DNA from: Anaerolineae bacterium
GTDB lineage: Bacteria > Chloroflexota > Anaerolineae > JAFGEY01
Assembly: GCA_016929775.1 (NCBI GenBank)
Contig: JAFGIE010000137.1
Span: forward strand, 1 to 46,237
DNA length: 46,237 nucleotides
Direction: 5' to 3'
The position numbers were made by a program, and so were the translations under genes. Numbering within the stretch: the stretch's first letter is position 1; each line of letters opens with the position of its first letter. The notes below the pieces were generated by a model. It searched no databases. It was not told where the DNA came from and was given only the letters and a program-made list of their open reading frames with translations. Below, piece by piece: positions 43,830 through 46,237 of the stretch.

Positions 43830-45026
43830 CTAGGCAACGCCACTCAGCAAGGCCATCACGACGCCGCCGGCGAGGACGGAGCCGATCTGGCCCGCGGTGT
43901 TGGCGCCCATGGCGTGCATGAGCAGAAAGTTCGTATAGTCCTCCTCCTGGGCAAGGCGATGCACCACACGCGCCGACATGGGGAAGGCAGAGATCCCACA
44001 CGCGCCCAGGATTGGGTTGAACGGCTTCTTGAGGACGACTTGGTAAAAGATGCGCATCAGTTGGCCAAACAGCACGCCGCCGGCTGTGTCGAGGGCAAAG
44101 GCAAGGATGCCCATCACAAAGATGCCGATCGTGCGCCAGCGCAGGAACTGATCGGCGACCATCGTGCCGCCGATCGCGAGCCCGAGAAAGATCGTGACAA
44201 TGTTGACCAGCTCGTTCTGCGCGGTCTGTGATAAGCGGTCGACGACCAGCGACTCGCGCAGTAGGTTGCCGAGCATGAGCATGGAGATCAGCGGCGTCGC
44301 CAGCGGCACGAGGATGCTGGTGACGAGGGTGACGACGATGGGGAACAGGATACGGGTCGCGCGCGAGACGGGCCTCGATGTGTAGGCCATGTGGATCTGT
44401 CGTTGCTTCTTGGTGGTCAGGAGGCGGATGACGGGCGGCTGGATCACCGGCACCAGCGACATGTACGAGTAGGCGGCGACAGCGATAGGTGGGAGCAGCC
44501 TGGGCGCCAGCTCTGCGGCGACATAGATCGAGGTCGGACCGTCGGCTGAACCGATGATGCCGATCGACGCCGCCTCGCGGATGTCAAAGCCAAAGAGCGT
44601 CGCGAGAAGGAGGGTGCCAAAGATCCCGAACTGCCCGGCAGCGCCCATCAGTGCCAGCTGTGGGTTTTCGAGCAACGGACCAAAGTCGGTCATGGCCCCG
44701 ATCCCGATAAAGATGATCAGTGGAAAGAGCTCATTTGTGATGCCGGCGTTGTACAGCACGTTAAAGAGCCCAAGTCCCTCAGCATCCGCGTCGGGAGGCC
44801 CGACCCACGGGATGCCCTTGATGTTCAGGATGCCCATCCCGCTGCCGGCGATGTTCGCCAGGATGCAGCCGATCCCGATCGGCAGCAAGAGGGTCGGTTC
44901 ATAGTCCTTGGCGATCGCCAGGTAGATCAGGACGCCGCCGATGACCATCATCAGGATGCGTCCAGGTTCGGTCCCGAGGGAGACAAGGCCCGCCGTCAGT
45001 TCGTGGAGCAGCGCTGTCCAATCCAC
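43830..45026 (-). CDS. Sodium-pumping decarboxylase beta subunit (OadB/GcdB/MmdB-like)
   Basis: A 398-residue polytopic membrane protein, the Na+-translocating beta subunit of carboxylate or carboxyacyl-CoA decarboxylases. LPIGIGCILANI, IGIIGSADGPTSIYVA (with the conserved Asp) and NPILGACGISAFPMSARVVHR are the signature segments. It couples decarboxylation of carboxybiotin to Na+ export across the cytoplasmic membrane. The start is a GTG at 45026 with a modest ribosome site. It follows the biotin-carrier gene by 14 bases and precedes the AckA-PduL fusion by 24. Oxaloacetate, methylmalonyl-CoA, glutaconyl-CoA or malonate versions cannot be told apart from beta alone. Confidence 0.95.
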   Translation of the reverse strand: MDWTALLHELTAGLVSLGTEPGRILMMVIGGVLIYLAIAKDYEPTLLLPIGIGCILANIAGSGMGILNIKGIPWVGPPDADAEGLGLFNVLYNAGITNELFPLIIFIGIGAMTDFGPLLENPQLALMGAAGQFGIFGTLLLATLFGFDIREAASIGIIGSADGPTSIYVAAELAPRLLPPIAVAAYSYMSLVPVIQPPVIRLLTTKKQRQIHMAYTSRPVSRATRILFPIVVTLVTSILVPLATPLISMLMLGNLLRESLVVDRLSQTAQNELVNIVTIFLGLAIGGTMVADQFLRWRTIGIFVMGILAFALDTAGGVLFGQLMRIFYQVVLKKPFNPILGACGISAFPMSARVVHRLAQEEDYTNFLLMHAMGANTAGQIGSVLAGGVVMALLSGVA

Positions 45027-45040
45027 TGCTGGTTTCCCTT

Positions 45041-45526
45041 CTACTGGAGGGTGAACAGGACGTCGCCAAAGCTCACGTTCTGTCCCTCGTTCACGGCGAC
45101 CCGGACGATCGTCCCATGTGCGGTGGAGCGGATGGGACTCTTCATCTTCATGGCTTCCAGATTGCAGAGCGTATCTCCTTGCTTGACCTTGGCGCCGACG
45201 GCGGCGACAATGTCCAGGACTTTGCCGGGCATTGGGGCAGTGACGTGGTGGCCCGCACCCGACTTCGACGGAGCCGGAGTTGCTGCCTCTGGCACGTCTG
45301 CCACGTCCACGATCGTCTCGACAAAGGTCGTGGCGACGGTCGGAACATAGATCTCCTCTAGCTCGGGCTGAGGTTCACTAGGCGTGGACCGAGGTGCCCC
45401 GCTAGGCTCAGCCACGGTGACTTGGAAGGGCTTGCCATTGACGACGACCCGGATGGGAGATGCATTGAGGTTGTCGATCTCGACCTGGTACTCCTGGCCG
45501 TTGACGTTGAGCTTGTACGTTGCCAC
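45041..45526 (-). CDS. Biotin carboxyl carrier subunit of the decarboxylase
   Basis: A 161-residue biotin carrier. The N-terminal KLNVNGQEYQVEIDNLNASPIRVVVNGKPFQV matches the carrier segment of decarboxylase subunits. A flexible Pro/Ala-rich linker is in the middle, and the C-terminal biotinyl domain has the attachment motif CNLEAMKMKSPI, with the biotinylated Lys between the two Met. PMPGKVLDIVAAVGAKVKQGDTL is the hammerhead. It carries CO2 from the carboxyltransferase to the beta subunit. The GTG at 45526 has GGAGG seven bases upstream. Sits between the OadG-like and OadB-like genes. Confidence 0.95.
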   Translation of the reverse strand: MATYKLNVNGQEYQVEIDNLNASPIRVVVNGKPFQVTVAEPSGAPRSTPSEPQPELEEIYVPTVATTFVETIVDVADVPEAATPAPSKSGAGHHVTAPMPGKVLDIVAAVGAKVKQGDTLCNLEAMKMKSPIRSTAHGTIVRVAVNEGQNVSFGDVLFTLQ

Positions 45527-45609
45527 CGATTGGCCTCCAATACAGGATCTATCTGGAGCCGGCGCTCGTGCGCGGCTGGGCGCACGCGTCCACCGACGTG
45601 TTGGGGTCT

Positions 45610-46026
45610 CTACAGGCCGAGCTGATGGGCGCGTCCGTAGCTCTTCCAGGCGCTCCGTGCGCCGGCGGACTGTGGGACGCGGGCGCGCGCGCCGCCACGG
45701 CTGCGCAGGATCGCGACAGCGATGGCGGCAACCTGGGACAGCTCCACCGCAGGCGCGGGCGATGGCGCTCTCTCTGTCCTGACTGGTGGTTCGGGTAGGG
45801 AGGGCGCGGAGCCTGCCGGTGAGGGTGTGGCTTCAGCCGGTTCTGTGGCTTGCGGTTCCTGTGCGGGCTCTTGGGAGCGGAGCCAGGGGAGCTTGGTGAG
45901 CAAGATCATCGCCACGATCACCAAGCCGAGGGTGAAAAAGACCAGCGCCATGCCCAGGGCGGTTATGCTCAGGCCTTGGGCGACGGTCGCCGACACCTGG
46001 TTCCACCATTCACTCAGCCAAGCCAC
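45610..46026 (-). CDS. Decarboxylase gamma subunit (OadG-like)
   Basis: A 138-residue small membrane protein. One N-terminal helix (ITALGMALVFFTLGLVIVAMILLTKL, about 20-45) follows WLSEWWNQVSATVAQG, then a Pro/Ala-rich linker, then a C-terminal ELSQVAAIAVAILRSRGG helix, the layout of OadG-type subunits that hold the complex together. The GTG at 46026 is used because AGGAG lies ten bases before it; an ATG at 46062 is an alternative giving 150 residues. It is the first gene of the operon, preceded by a strong promoter at 46108-46136. Confidence 0.8.
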   Translation of the reverse strand: MAWLSEWWNQVSATVAQGLSITALGMALVFFTLGLVIVAMILLTKLPWLRSQEPAQEPQATEPAEATPSPAGSAPSLPEPPVRTERAPSPAPAVELSQVAAIAVAILRSRGGARARVPQSAGARSAWKSYGRAHQLGL

Positions 46027-46107
46027 GATCGCCAGACTCCTCTCTGTGTGGGCAGCCGACATCCAAGCGTGTCGCGCGCACGCTGTGTCGGGCCGCAGAC
46101 CGGAGGC

Positions 46108-46136
46108 ATTATACATCACATACGGGGAATGGTCAA
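46108..46136 (-). promoter_or_regulatory. Promoter of the decarboxylase / AckA-PduL operon
   Basis: Minus strand TTGACC (46136-46131), 17 bases, perfect TATAAT (46113-46108). Start of transcription near 46101 gives a 75-base leader to the GTG at 46026. Being so close to the gamma gene, it shows that the operon starts here. Confidence 0.8.
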
Positions 46137-46237
46137 TTGCCTCCCGTCTCGGGCTTTCGCAGCGAATAGAGCAACCCAGATGAGCTGAAGCTACAACCCA
46201 GCAGAACGGAAGCGGTGCACCTCACGAGACAGGTGCA

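Noticed and set aside
1..46237. CRISPR arrays, insertion sequences, phage genes, rRNA or tRNA genes
   Set aside because: I saw no regularly spaced repeats outside coding regions, no transposase or integrase motifs and no RNA gene folds.

Overview
The window is a GC-rich bacterial chromosome segment with tightly packed genes, strong Shine-Dalgarno sites (GGAGG type) and many recognisable TTGACA-N17-TATAAT promoters. The gene set points to a member of the Chloroflexota, perhaps an anaerobic or thermophilic Anaerolineae/Caldilineae-like lineage. It includes a TIR-membrane-WD40 protein with RATAEA linker repeats, a TPR protein full of DWL repeats, a CNB-AckA-PduL fusion beside a Na+-pumping decarboxylase, and a DUF881 pair. 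This assignment is inference; no rRNA or tRNA is present to confirm it.

Layout. 1-1092: 3' part of a uroporphyrinogen-decarboxylase-like (URO-D) gene. 1156-8713 (minus): a seven-gene run of two tandem NAD-dependent epimerases, a nitroreductase, an FMN-reductase-like flavoprotein, a GMC oxidoreductase, a carboxylesterase and a phosphotriesterase-like amidohydrolase, with a promoter at 8762-8790. It reads as a catabolic or redox cluster of unknown substrate. 8962-14800: a TIR-TM-coiled coil-WD40 protein (+), tail to tail with a two-TM, double-Rossmann (TrkA-N) RyR-domain protein (-). This is the best candidate for a nucleotide-signalling or conflict system. 15113-15592: two tiny zinc-ribbon proteins, the second LysW-like. 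15689-18814 (minus): a very large GNAT-headed protein. 18926-19000 (minus): an undetected 24-residue peptide gene with its own promoter, strong SD and two tandem terminator hairpins. 19296-23140: uvrA and a SplB-like radical SAM gene. 23189-27016 (minus): nnr (NAD(P)HX repair), a second URO-D-like gene and a WYL regulator. 27198-28502: pyrimidine-nucleoside phosphorylase. 28549-33753 (minus): a response regulator with a DWD-rich tail, and the TPR/DWL protein with ndk. 33931-39203 (minus): hydroxyacid dehydrogenase, HpcH/HpaI aldolase, CoA-disulfide reductase-rhodanese and gamma-glutamyltransferase. 39401-41385: a lipoprotein and two DUF881 proteins. 41424-46026 (minus): OadG-, biotin-carrier- and OadB-like subunits of a sodium-pumping decarboxylase, then a single polypeptide joining a cyclic-nucleotide-binding fold, an acetate/propionate kinase and a PduL phosphotransacylase.

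How the genes may work together. The last operon fits an energy-conserving module: decarboxylation of a carboxyacyl-CoA pumps Na+, and the resulting acyl-CoA is turned into ATP and free acid by one fused PduL-AckA protein. The carboxyltransferase subunit is not in this operon, because a clear promoter lies directly upstream of the gamma subunit. The TIR/RyR pair has the domain makings of an NAD-derived signal producer and a membrane receptor, but the genes converge and are separately promoted, so the link is a hypothesis.
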